DNA of 64,000 nt from Microvirga terricola (lineage in GTDB: Bacteria; Pseudomonadota; Alphaproteobacteria; Rhizobiales; Beijerinckiaceae), in contig NZ_JAATJS010000007.1 in the NCBI RefSeq assembly GCF_011777495.1, positions 93,935 through 157,934 of the forward strand, written 5' to 3'. Of the stretch, positions 35,560 through 44,320 are shown in pieces; position 1 is the stretch's first letter, and every line of letters begins with the position of its first letter. The position numbers and the translations under genes are program-made. The notes beneath the pieces were generated by a model. It was not told where the DNA came from. It made no database searches and saw nothing but the letters and a program-made list of their open reading frames with translations.

Positions 35560-36438
35560 ATGTCCGACGTCAATCCGTTTCCGCAAGCCGACGAGGCGCG
35601 CCACGCCATTTGGGAGATGCTCGTCCATCGGGACATCGACGCCTTCGTCGCCGGCGATTGGGACAGCCACTTCAAGGACTTCGCGCCCGATCTCTTCTTC
35701 GGCATCGATGCCCGTTTTTCCGACAACCCGGACAGCTGGCGCGCGACCTTCGCGGACATCGCCCGCTATCGTGAGGCGTGGCTCACCGGATCGAAGGAGC
35801 TGAAGGGTCGGATCAGCGACGAAGACCTGCGCCGCTCGATCTTCGACCTGACGACTCTTCGCGACATCGAGATCAATGGCGATTTCGCGCTCGCGCGCAA
35901 AAAGTTCGACGGCGACATTCGTCTGAATGACGACGAGACCGTCACGTTACGCTGGCAGACGCAGTATTTCTGCCGCCGCGTGGAAGGGCGCTGGCGCATC
36001 GCCGGCTTCCTTGGCTACCTGCCGAACCCGATGGGAAGCATGAAGTCCGCCGAGCCGGTGAAAAGGGCACCAGCCGCGACCCTGCATGCGGGCGCGGGCC
36101 CCTATTCGCCCGTCCTCGAAGTAAAGCCGGGACGCATCGTCGTGATTTCCGGCCAGACCGCCGTCGCGCAGGACGGCACCACCATCGGCGGCAGCGACTT
36201 CCGCGCCCAGGCGCGGGCGACCATCGAGAATTGCGCCGCGCTCTTGCGCAGCGGCGGTTGCAGCCTTGCCGACGTGTTCAAGGTCAATGTGTATCTGACG
36301 GACCTCAACAACTGGCCAGCCTTCAATGAGGTCTATGCGGAGTTCATGCCCGCGCCGCTTCCCGTGCGCACCGCGGTGGAAACCAAGCTCTTGCGCGACT
36401 TCCTGGTGGAAATCGAACTCTGGGCGGTGAAGCCATGA
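35560..36438 (+). CDS. NTF2-like/SnoaL-type domain fused to a RidA domain
   Basis: 292 residues in two parts. Residues about 10-158 form an NTF2-like (SnoaL/DUF4440-type) cone with a W-R-I-A-G-F-L-G-Y-L end. Residues about 172-292 are a complete RidA/YjgF domain: G-P-Y-S-P, V-I-S-G-Q-T, D-V-F-K-V-N-V-Y-L-T-D, P-V-R-T-A-V with the substrate-binding Arg (270), and V-E-I-E-L (E284). RidA proteins deaminate reactive enamines/imines. The fusion suggests one protein carrying out successive steps on an unstable intermediate. The gap to the enolase-like gene is ten bases, and the stop overlaps the creatininase start by ATGA. Confidence 0.85.
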   Translation: MSDVNPFPQADEARHAIWEMLVHRDIDAFVAGDWDSHFKDFAPDLFFGIDARFSDNPDSWRATFADIARYREAWLTGSKELKGRISDEDLRRSIFDLTTLRDIEINGDFALARKKFDGDIRLNDDETVTLRWQTQYFCRRVEGRWRIAGFLGYLPNPMGSMKSAEPVKRAPAATLHAGAGPYSPVLEVKPGRIVVISGQTAVAQDGTTIGGSDFRAQARATIENCAALLRSGGCSLADVFKVNVYLTDLNNWPAFNEVYAEFMPAPLPVRTAVETKLLRDFLVEIELWAVKP

Positions 36439-37187
36439 AATGGGAGAAGCTGACGACGCTCGAAATCGACGCGCTCGACAGGTCGATTCCCGTCATCCTC
36501 AACATCGCCGCCATCGAGCAGCACGGCCCGCATCTTCCACTGGAGACCGACGCACGGATCGGCGCGCATTTCCTGAACGAGCTGGATGCGAGGCACGCTG
36601 ACAAGGTTTTGATCCTGCCGCAGGTCGTTGTCTGCGCCTCGGCTCATCACATGAGTTTCGCCGGCACGCTCACCGTCCAACACACGACGCTCCTTGCCTA
36701 TGTGAGCGATATTCTCTCATCCGTCGCAGCGCACGGATTCCGCAATATTGTGCTGTTCAACAGCCATGGCGGCAACCAGGCCATCGGTCAGGTCATCTTG
36801 GAATCTTTCGGCGCGGAGCATCCGGAATGTCGCATCGCCATGCTGACCTGGTGGCGGATCGCGACGGAAGCCCTGTTGCAGGTGCAGGAAAGCGGCTTCG
36901 GTGGCGTCGGCCATGCCTGCGAATTCGAAACCTCGCTCATGCTTTACATCGATCCCGCCAGCGTGCGGCAGGATCGCGTGCCGGGGCACAGTCACGTGAT
37001 GACTCACGACTGGGCGAACAGTGATCTCCTGCGTGGCGGCAAGGGGGCTCTCTTCCGCACCATGGCGGAAATATCCGGCGGATCGGGCGTGGTCGGCGAT
37101 CCGAGCCTCGCCTCGGCGGAGAAGGGCAGCAAAATTACGCGAATTGTTGTCGATTCCCTTGCGGAAATTGTCACCTCCCTGAGCTGA
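36435..37187 (+). CDS. Creatininase-family amidohydrolase
   Basis: 250 residues, start overlapping the RidA-fusion stop. Metal-binding motifs of the creatininase family are present: E-Q-H-G-P-H-L-P-L-E-T-D (E28, H30, D39), N-S-H-G-G-N (H111) and G-H-A-C-E-F-E-T-S (H160, E163/E165). Members hydrolyse cyclic or linear amides and lactones, for example creatinine, the formamide of riboflavin-pathway intermediates and inosose derivatives. Here it probably opens a ring or removes an amide in the pathway of this cluster. The substrate is unknown. It is the last gene of the operon. Confidence 0.9.
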   Translation: MKWEKLTTLEIDALDRSIPVILNIAAIEQHGPHLPLETDARIGAHFLNELDARHADKVLILPQVVVCASAHHMSFAGTLTVQHTTLLAYVSDILSSVAAHGFRNIVLFNSHGGNQAIGQVILESFGAEHPECRIAMLTWWRIATEALLQVQESGFGGVGHACEFETSLMLYIDPASVRQDRVPGHSHVMTHDWANSDLLRGGKGALFRTMAEISGGSGVVGDPSLASAEKGSKITRIVVDSLAEIVTSLS

Positions 37188-37251
37188 TTCTTTGATTCAG
37201 CGGGATCTTCGCCGGCGGCTGCAGCGTGCAGCGCGCCTAATTTCCTGTCTC

Positions 37252-37278
37252 GGGGGGCAAATTCTGTCCCCTTTTTTT
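37252..37278 (+). terminator. Probable intrinsic terminator after the creatininase gene
   Basis: A GGGGGGCA...TGTCCCC hairpin (one mismatch) around a five-base loop is followed by seven T residues. It separates the catabolic operon from the cellulose genes. The remaining bases to 37365 hold AT-rich sequence likely to include the bcsN promoter. Confidence 0.55.
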
Positions 37279-37365
37279 ATGCTTACGCTTCGTTAACCAT
37301 ATTTGCCCATCAGTGACTAATCATTTATTCCCTTATCCCGGTCAGCTGCAGGTCAATTCATCTTC

Positions 37366-38310
37366 ATGCCTTCTTCACTGCCTCCGAACGGGATCCGCCC
37401 CCCGCTGTCGCGCAGCAAGGTGTATCTCCGTTCCATCCCCGGACACGTGAGGACGCGCATTCGCGACCTTGCCAAAGTTGCGGCCCTCACCGCCCTGGTC
37501 GCGACGGCCGCGGGATGCGCGGCCCGTCCCGAAATTCGCTACGCTTCTCTCACCGGCGAGGTGTCGGCGGCGCAAGCGATTATTCTGCCACCGCCCGGCG
37601 GTTTGAGCGTGGTCGCGGTGCTGCAACGCAAATTCATCAACGGCGTCTCGCAGGAGGTCGCCCTGTCGACGACGTCGCGGACAGCCGGCCAGAACGCCTT
37701 CTATGTGAACCTCATCAACGATGCGGGGATGCAATCGGAGGTCGAAGACACTTTGAAGCTCAATCCTCTGACGCATGATCGCATGCAGGAGGAAATGGAG
37801 GAGCGCCTCCCCGGCGTCCCCATGAACATTTCGCTCATCTACGTGCAGAATAAGTACGGGCCGTTCGGATTTGCGACGGGCCGCGCTGCGAGCGGCGATG
37901 TCTGCCTCTACGCGTGGCAGCAGATCGAGCACAACCAGGCCTCGTTCTTCGCCACCAACAACGGGATCTCGATTCGCCTGCGCCTCTGCGCCGCCGGCGC
38001 AACCGAGGAGCAGTTGTTGCGTGCCATGTACGGCTTCACGATCGCTGCCTATTTCCCGTCGGACATCTGGGGATCAAACCTCGTGCCGCCACCCGTCGAG
38101 CCGCAACTCGGACAGCTCGGCGCGCCGATCTATCCGACCGGGATGGAAGCCTATAGCGGCGCTGTCTTGCCTCCTACACAGCCCCGCGCCCCCGTTATCC
38201 GCACAGCACCGCGGCCGAGAGCCTCGATCCTCGAACCGGCGGCTCTGCCCGCGGCGGAGCGAAACCCCTTGTCCGGCTACCCATTGGTGCCTCCGCCGCC
38301 CAGTCAATAG
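37366..38310 (+). CDS. bcsN: BcsN-like cellulose biosynthesis protein
   Basis: 314 residues. A basic N-terminus and hydrophobic stretch end in T-A-A-G-C-A-A, a lipobox-like site near residue 46, followed by a domain of about 180 residues and a Pro-rich C-terminal tail. Placement immediately before bcsA and the overall pattern fit BcsN, a protein of rhizobial cellulose operons whose molecular role is not established. It is probably in the periplasm or anchored at the outer membrane. A 144-base AT-rich gap separates it from bcsA. Confidence 0.75.
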   Translation: MPSSLPPNGIRPPLSRSKVYLRSIPGHVRTRIRDLAKVAALTALVATAAGCAARPEIRYASLTGEVSAAQAIILPPPGGLSVVAVLQRKFINGVSQEVALSTTSRTAGQNAFYVNLINDAGMQSEVEDTLKLNPLTHDRMQEEMEERLPGVPMNISLIYVQNKYGPFGFATGRAASGDVCLYAWQQIEHNQASFFATNNGISIRLRLCAAGATEEQLLRAMYGFTIAAYFPSDIWGSNLVPPPVEPQLGQLGAPIYPTGMEAYSGAVLPPTQPRAPVIRTAPRPRASILEPAALPAAERNPLSGYPLVPPPPSQ

Positions 38311-38399
38311 TATTGATATAATATTCTTTACTGTAAATGCATTAAGCTTGCCTCGAACGGCAACGAAATACAGTGAAGATAGTAATAGATACTCAAGAA

Positions 38400-38432
38400 A
38401 CGTTGCGCTATGAGCGTAACGTAACGCAACAA
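38400..38432. promoter_or_regulatory. Inverted and direct repeats upstream of bcsA
   Basis: GTTGCG (38402-38407) and CGCAAC (38425-38430) are complementary arms around a 17-base segment containing the direct repeat CGTAACGTAACG. This lies in the AT-rich gap about 25 bases before bcsA. It may be an operator or leader hairpin for bcsA expression, but it resembles no known site. Confidence 0.3.
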
Positions 38433-38454
38433 CCAACCGACCGAGAATGAGGTG

Positions 38455-40653
38455 ATGCAGAAGGGTCTCATTGTGGCCTTTTGGGCCGTCGCGGCTGCGA
38501 TCATCGTCTTGCTCGTCGCCCTTCCCATCAGTCTCCAGGCCCATCTCATCGCCGGCCTGGTTGTTGTCGCCAGCATGGTCGTTCTGAAGTTCTTCAGAGC
38601 GCAGGGCATTTGGCGCCTGATCGCCCTGGCGCTCGGCACCGCCATCGTGCTTCGCTACGTCTTCTGGCGCACCACCAGCACCTTGCCGCCCATCACGGAA
38701 CTCGCCAACTACATCCCGGCCTTTCTGCTCTACGCGGCCGAGATGTACAGCGTGATGATGCTGTTTCTCAGCCTCTTCGTAGTCTCGAACCCCTTGGGCT
38801 CGCGCAAGCCGCCGCAGGTCGATTACTCCCACTTGCCGACGGTCGACGTTTTCGTGCCGAGCTATAACGAAAGCGCATCGCTTCTCGCCTCGACGCTGGC
38901 CGCCGCGAAAGCCATGTCCTACCCCGCAGACAAGGTGACTGTCTGGCTGCTCGACGATGGCGGGACCGACCAGAAATGCGAGCAGCACGATGCCATTCTG
39001 GCGAGGGAAGCTCGCGAGCGTCGGGCGGAGCTTCAGGCGCTCTGCGCGGCCCTGGATGTCAAATATCTGACCCGCAAGCGCAACGAACACGCCAAGGCCG
39101 GCAATCTCAACAACGCGCTGGAGAATTCGACGGGCGACCTCGTGGCCGTCTTCGACGCCGACCATGCGCCTGCGCGAAACTTCCTTGAAGAAACGGTCGG
39201 CTATTTCAATACTCAGAAGGACCTCTTCCTGGTCCAGACGCCGCATTTCTTCATCAACCCCGACCCGCTCGAGCGGAATCTCGGCACGTTCCAGACCATG
39301 CCGTCGGAAAACGAAATGTTTTACGGCGTCATTCAGCGCGGCCTCGACAAATGGAACGCCGCCTTCTTCTGCGGCTCGGCCGCCGTGCTGCGCCGCGAGG
39401 CACTGCAGGAGACGAACGGCTTCAGCGGCCTGAGCATCACCGAGGATTGCGAAACCGCGCTCGAACTGCACTCACGCGGCTGGAAAAGCATTTACGTCGA
39501 CAAGCCGCTGATCGCCGGATTGCAGCCGGACAGCTTCGCCAGCTTCATCGGCCAGCGCTCGCGTTGGGCGCAGGGCATGATCCAGATCATGCGCTACCGC
39601 TTCCCGCTGTTCAAACGCGGGCTGAGCCTGCCGCAGCGGCTCTGCTACATGTCGAGCGCGCTGTTCTGGCTGTTCCCCTTCACCCGGTTCTGCTTCCTGG
39701 TGTCGCCGCTCTGCTACTTGTTCTTCTCGCTTGAAATCTTCATCGCGTCGGGCGGCGAATTCCTCGCCTACACCACGACCTACATGATAGTGAATTTCAT
39801 GATGCAGAACTATCTCTACGGCCGCTTCCGCTGGCCGTGGATTTCGGATCTGTATGAATTCATCCAGATGGTCTACCTGCTGCCCGCGGTGCTGTCCGTC
39901 ATCGCCAATCCCAGCAAGCCGACCTTCAAGGTCACCTCCAAGAACGAGACGATGGACAGAAACCGCGTTTCGGAACTCGGTGCGCCATACTTCATCATCT
40001 TCGGTATTCTGGTTCTCGGCGTCATCGCCACCATCGTGCGTGTCTGGGCAGAGCCTTACAAGGCTGACGTTACACTCGTCACTGGGGCCTGGAATCTCGT
40101 CAACCTCATCATCGCGGGTTGCGCGCTCGGTGTCGTGTCGGAGCGCGCGACGCGGCGCCATAGCCACCGTGTCGTTGCCGAGCGTCCCTGCCGCTTCCTC
40201 ATGGATGGCGAGTTCGTTCATGCGATGATCCGCGACGTCTCCGTCGGCGGAATCAGCCTCCTGCTGTCGGAGTCGGCCCTGCCGGGGCTCAAGCGCGGGG
40301 CTTTGGGCACGCTGGAATTCAAGCCTTATTCCGACCTTCCGACCAATCAATTGCCGATGGAAGTGCGCAAAATGAGCATGGACGACAAGGGCGTCCTGAT
40401 CGGTTGCCGTTTCCTAACCGAGACGCCGGATCATCACCGCCTCATCGCCGATCTGGTCTTCGCCAATGCGGAGCAATGGAGTCACTTCCAGAAGCGCCGC
40501 CATCAGGACATCGGGATCTTGCGCGGCACGCTCTGGTTCCTCACCGTCGCGATTTACCAGACGGGACGCGGACTGGCATACCTCTCGGGTCTGCAGCGCT
40601 TCGGCGCGTCGGTCCAGCCGGCCCCCGTCGTCGCTACCCCGCCGGCAAAATAG
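38455..40653 (+). CDS. bcsA: Cellulose synthase catalytic subunit with PilZ domain
   Basis: 732 residues from the ATG at 38455 (the GTG at 38452 is equally in frame), after GAGG. The family-2 glycosyltransferase motifs are all visible: D-D-G (about 167), D-A-D (about 234), T-E-D (about 328) and Q-R-S-R-W (about 366-370). There are several membrane helices before and after the catalytic domain. The C-terminal PilZ domain has R-H-S-H-R and D-V-S-V-G-G, the RxxxR and D/NxSxxG motifs that bind cyclic di-GMP. It polymerises UDP-glucose to beta-1,4-glucan and extrudes it through the inner membrane; activity should depend on c-di-GMP. Confidence 0.96.
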   Translation: MQKGLIVAFWAVAAAIIVLLVALPISLQAHLIAGLVVVASMVVLKFFRAQGIWRLIALALGTAIVLRYVFWRTTSTLPPITELANYIPAFLLYAAEMYSVMMLFLSLFVVSNPLGSRKPPQVDYSHLPTVDVFVPSYNESASLLASTLAAAKAMSYPADKVTVWLLDDGGTDQKCEQHDAILAREARERRAELQALCAALDVKYLTRKRNEHAKAGNLNNALENSTGDLVAVFDADHAPARNFLEETVGYFNTQKDLFLVQTPHFFINPDPLERNLGTFQTMPSENEMFYGVIQRGLDKWNAAFFCGSAAVLRREALQETNGFSGLSITEDCETALELHSRGWKSIYVDKPLIAGLQPDSFASFIGQRSRWAQGMIQIMRYRFPLFKRGLSLPQRLCYMSSALFWLFPFTRFCFLVSPLCYLFFSLEIFIASGGEFLAYTTTYMIVNFMMQNYLYGRFRWPWISDLYEFIQMVYLLPAVLSVIANPSKPTFKVTSKNETMDRNRVSELGAPYFIIFGILVLGVIATIVRVWAEPYKADVTLVTGAWNLVNLIIAGCALGVVSERATRRHSHRVVAERPCRFLMDGEFVHAMIRDVSVGGISLLLSESALPGLKRGALGTLEFKPYSDLPTNQLPMEVRKMSMDDKGVLIGCRFLTETPDHHRLIADLVFANAEQWSHFQKRRHQDIGILRGTLWFLTVAIYQTGRGLAYLSGLQRFGASVQPAPVVATPPAK

Positions 40654-40661
40654 AGGTCGTT

Positions 40662-43226
40662 GTGCGCGCGCTCCTGATTATATCCATACTTGCGCTCGCA
40701 GGGCTCGGCGGCGAACCGGCCTTCGCGCAAGGGACATCTTTCAGTATGTCTCCGGACAAGCCGGCGGCGCCGGCTGCTACACCCGTGCAGCCCGCTGCGC
40801 CCGCGCAGTTCGACATGCAGGCGGGCCCGACTGTGCCCGCGGCGACACCGGCGACCCAGGCTCCCTCGACTTCACCCTTCGAGATGGCACCTCAGGGTCG
40901 CCCAGCGACCGCACGCCCCGCTGCGCCGACAAGTAAACCTACCGCGGCTCCCGCAACTGTCGCTTCAGCTGCGCGCCCGGTGACGCGCCACGAGCGGCCG
41001 ATTCTACCCTTTGCGACCCTTCGCCTCGACGGCGAGGTGGACACGCGCTCCTGGTCGTCCAATCTGACCCAGGATGAAGCGGCGAGTGGCGCCAGCATAT
41101 CCATCGGATATCAGAACGCTGTCGTGGTGATGCCGGAGGCGTCGCGCCTGCGCGCCTCGATCAATGGCGAGCCGGTGGTCGACATTCCGATCTCGTCCTC
41201 GCAAGGAATCCAGCGCGTCATCATTCCCATCCGCGCCGGATTGCTACGCGCAGGCCAAAACATCATCCGCATGGAGGCGACGCAGCGCCATCGTACGGAC
41301 TGCACCGTCAGGGCGACTTACGAACTCTGGACGGACGTGGATTCGGCAAGCACGAAGCTGATTTTTGCCGACGGCGCCCCCAAGACTCTTCGCAGCCTCG
41401 AAGATCTTCCCGCCGTCGGTCTCGATGCCACCGGCATCACCACCATCCGCGTCGTCGCACCAAAAATCTACCGGCCGGAAATCCGCGATCGCCTGCTTCG
41501 TCTCGTGCAGGTGGTGGCATTGCGCGGGCATTATGCGCATCCCGTCATCCGCGTCATGGAATCGGACCCCGGCCCTTCGCCTGTCGGCACGATCAAGGTC
41601 GTCATGGGCGTTGCAAGCGAATTGCGCGGCCTGGTCGCCGCTCTCCCAGACGCCGCCGCCACGCAGCCGCTGGCGATCATGATGCAGGAGGCGGGCTCCA
41701 ACGCCCCGTCCCTCATTGTGTCCGGTCCGACGTGGAACGATCTCGACACCGCCATCAACATCGTCGGCGCGCCCGTTCTCAATGCCATCGGCATGGAGCG
41801 CGACCGGATCGACACCGCTTCCTGGCATTGGCCGGAAATCCCGACCTATTACGGTAACCGGTCCGTTCGCTTTGCGGATCTCGGCATCCCGACGCAGGAA
41901 TTCTCAGGTAGACGTTTCCGCGCGCGCTTCGCCATCAACCTGCCATCCGATTTCTATGCCACGGATTACGGCGAGGCGACGCTATTCCTCGATTCCGCAC
42001 ACACGGCCAACGTCAAGCCGGGCAGCCACGTGGACATCTACGTGAATGGTCGCATCAGCACGACGATGACCATTACGTCTCGCGGCAACATCTTCCGACG
42101 CCAGCCCGTCCGCATCCCGATGCGGCATTTCAAGCCAGGCATCAATCAGCTCTCTTTCGAAGCCGTTCTTCTGACCGATGCCGATGAGCGTTGCGCGCCC
42201 GGGGAGACATTGTCGGAAACAAACCGCTTCGCGCTCTTCGATTCGACTTCGCTCTCCATTCCCAATTTCGGACGCGTCGGCCGTCGTCCGGATCTCGCCG
42301 CATTCAGTTCCGGCAGCTTCCCGCATGGCGATCTTCCCGCGACGGTCGTGCTGGCCCGCCCTGATCCGCTGAACTATTCCGCGGCCGGCACCCTTTTGGC
42401 CCGCATGGCGCGGGATTCCGGCGCGCCCGTGCGGGCGCAGTTCGCCGCCGCTGCCACCGGCGGCGATCAGTCGGTTCTCTTCGTCGGTTCCGTCGATCAA
42501 CTCCCCGCGGGATTACTCGCCCGCGTCAATCTTCCAGAGAATTTGCGCACAGTCTGGCAATCGTCGCCGACGCCGAACCGCCTCAATCCGCCAAGCCCTG
42601 TCACACCCGTGACAGAGAGCGCTGCGGGCCAACAGGTCGCGAGCGCGGAGTTCACCATCACGCCCAACCGGATCGCGCTGGATCGGGGCGATCCCGCATC
42701 GACAGACGAAGTGCGTCGCCGCTGGGCCGACACGCTTCAAAGGCGTGGCATCATCCAGCGGACTTTGGACACCTTCAAGGAGTGGACCGAGCACACCTTC
42801 AACCTCTCGCTCGCTTCCTTGTCGTTTGAAGAGCGCGCGACGAGCACCTTCGACCCGCCGCAGCGCTCGACCCTGATCATGGCGCAAAGCCGCGGAGAAG
42901 GCTCCGGCACCTGGACCCTCGTGACGGCGCGGACGGCTGACGCTCTCGCCGAAGAGATGGTACGGCTCACCGCCCCTCCTGTGTGGGCGCAAGTCTCAGG
43001 CCGCGCCGCGGCGCTCGACTGGAACGACGACAAGTTCGAGATTCAACCTGCCACCACGTTCAGCTTCGTCCAGACGCAACCATTCTCGTTCCTCAATCTG
43101 CGCCTTGTCGCGGCGAACTGGATGTCGATCAACATTCTTCAATACGCGCTTCTCATGGTGGCATGCTGCATCGTGCTGGGGCTGGCGACGCACCTCCTGT
43201 TGAGTCGTCTCGGACGCCGGTCATGA
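40662..43226 (+). CDS. bcsB: Cellulose synthase regulatory/periplasmic subunit BcsB
   Basis: 854 residues from a GTG at 40662, chosen because GAGG precedes it by five bases and it begins a signal peptide ending A-F-A-Q-G. A Pro/Ala-rich linker (about 25-105) precedes the jelly-roll and ferredoxin-like domains of BcsB, and a single C-terminal membrane helix (about 825-845) anchors it next to BcsA. BcsB guides the nascent glucan through the periplasm. It starts eight bases after bcsA and its stop overlaps bcsZ (ATGA), indicating one operon. Confidence 0.93.
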   Translation: MRALLIISILALAGLGGEPAFAQGTSFSMSPDKPAAPAATPVQPAAPAQFDMQAGPTVPAATPATQAPSTSPFEMAPQGRPATARPAAPTSKPTAAPATVASAARPVTRHERPILPFATLRLDGEVDTRSWSSNLTQDEAASGASISIGYQNAVVVMPEASRLRASINGEPVVDIPISSSQGIQRVIIPIRAGLLRAGQNIIRMEATQRHRTDCTVRATYELWTDVDSASTKLIFADGAPKTLRSLEDLPAVGLDATGITTIRVVAPKIYRPEIRDRLLRLVQVVALRGHYAHPVIRVMESDPGPSPVGTIKVVMGVASELRGLVAALPDAAATQPLAIMMQEAGSNAPSLIVSGPTWNDLDTAINIVGAPVLNAIGMERDRIDTASWHWPEIPTYYGNRSVRFADLGIPTQEFSGRRFRARFAINLPSDFYATDYGEATLFLDSAHTANVKPGSHVDIYVNGRISTTMTITSRGNIFRRQPVRIPMRHFKPGINQLSFEAVLLTDADERCAPGETLSETNRFALFDSTSLSIPNFGRVGRRPDLAAFSSGSFPHGDLPATVVLARPDPLNYSAAGTLLARMARDSGAPVRAQFAAAATGGDQSVLFVGSVDQLPAGLLARVNLPENLRTVWQSSPTPNRLNPPSPVTPVTESAAGQQVASAEFTITPNRIALDRGDPASTDEVRRRWADTLQRRGIIQRTLDTFKEWTEHTFNLSLASLSFEERATSTFDPPQRSTLIMAQSRGEGSGTWTLVTARTADALAEEMVRLTAPPVWAQVSGRAAALDWNDDKFEIQPATTFSFVQTQPFSFLNLRLVAANWMSINILQYALLMVACCIVLGLATHLLLSRLGRRS

Positions 43227-44320
43227 GCGTGCGCGTCAAACGTGGATTGCAGCTCATTGCCGGGTTTGCTCTGGCGCTCGGCGCGACTTCGCCTGCCGCG
43301 CCATCCGGCCCGACATTGAGCGCCAAGCCGCTGCAAATGGCCGGGACGATTAGCACTGCCGACTGGGAGGCCTACCGCTCCCGCTTCATCGACGATAGCG
43401 GCCGCGTGATCGACAACGCGAACGGCAATATCAGTCACAGCGAAGGGCAGGGTTACGGCCTGCTTCTCGCCTTCGCTGCCGGAGACCGGCGCACGTTCGA
43501 GAAGATCTGGACCTTCACGCTGACCGAACTGCTGATCCGCGACGACGGGCTGGTCGCGTGGAAGTGGGATCCCTCCGCCCGGCCGCGCGTGTCCGACCGC
43601 AACAACGCCAGCGACGGCGACATTCTCGTCGCCTACGCGTTGGCGAAGGCCGGCGCCGCATGGAAGGACACCCGTTATACGGCCGCTGCACGGAAGATGG
43701 CGCGAGCCATCGGCAAGAACAATTTTGCGCGCCACAACAACGCGCCTCTTTTGCTTCCCGCGACCACGGGATTTGGTGCTGACGATCGTCCGGATGGGCC
43801 GGTCGTCAATCTGTCCTATTGGATCTTCGAGGCGTTTCCGGTGCTCGCGCCTCTTGCGCCAGAATATGACTGGAGCGGAGTCTGGAAGGAGGGCGTCAGC
43901 CTGCTGTATCAGGCGACGTCGGGTAGAGCACGCCTTCCCGCCGACTGGGTTTCGGTTCGCACAAAGCTGCAAACGCAACCCGCCGACGGCTTTCCGCCCG
44001 AGTTCGGTTATAACTCATTGAGGATATCTCTTTACCTTTTAAGGGCGGGGATGACCGATTTAGAGTGGCTCAGAACGCTGAATCAGCGCTGGTCGACAAG
44101 TCAGGAAGGTGTCGCCGTGGTCAATGTCGTCACCGGTCAGCCTCGCGAAAGACTGACAGATCAAGGTTACGCCGTTTTGTCCGCGATGCTCGCCTGCGCT
44201 CTCGATGGAAAGCCTCTTCCCGGCATGCTGAAGATGTTCGAGCCGAAGCTCTATTATCCCTCGACGCTCTATCTGCTGTCCATGTCGCTCATCAGCGAAA
44301 GGTATCCACAATGCCTGTAG
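43223..44320 (+). CDS. bcsZ: Cellulose-operon endoglucanase, glycoside hydrolase family 8
   Basis: 365 residues; the start ATG at 43223 overlaps the bcsB stop. A short N-terminal hydrophobic stretch is followed by the GH8 fold with S-H-S-E-G-Q-G-Y-G (catalytic Glu) and N-N-A-S-D-G-D-I-L (catalytic Asp), W-K-W-D-P, and P-P-E-F-G-Y-N-S-L-R. BcsZ trims or clears misfolded cellulose in the periplasm and is needed for normal fibre formation. Its last ten bases overlap the start of the TPR protein gene. Confidence 0.93.
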   Translation: MSVRVKRGLQLIAGFALALGATSPAAPSGPTLSAKPLQMAGTISTADWEAYRSRFIDDSGRVIDNANGNISHSEGQGYGLLLAFAAGDRRTFEKIWTFTLTELLIRDDGLVAWKWDPSARPRVSDRNNASDGDILVAYALAKAGAAWKDTRYTAAARKMARAIGKNNFARHNNAPLLLPATTGFGADDRPDGPVVNLSYWIFEAFPVLAPLAPEYDWSGVWKEGVSLLYQATSGRARLPADWVSVRTKLQTQPADGFPPEFGYNSLRISLYLLRAGMTDLEWLRTLNQRWSTSQEGVAVVNVVTGQPRERLTDQGYAVLSAMLACALDGKPLPGMLKMFEPKLYYPSTLYLLSMSLISERYPQCL

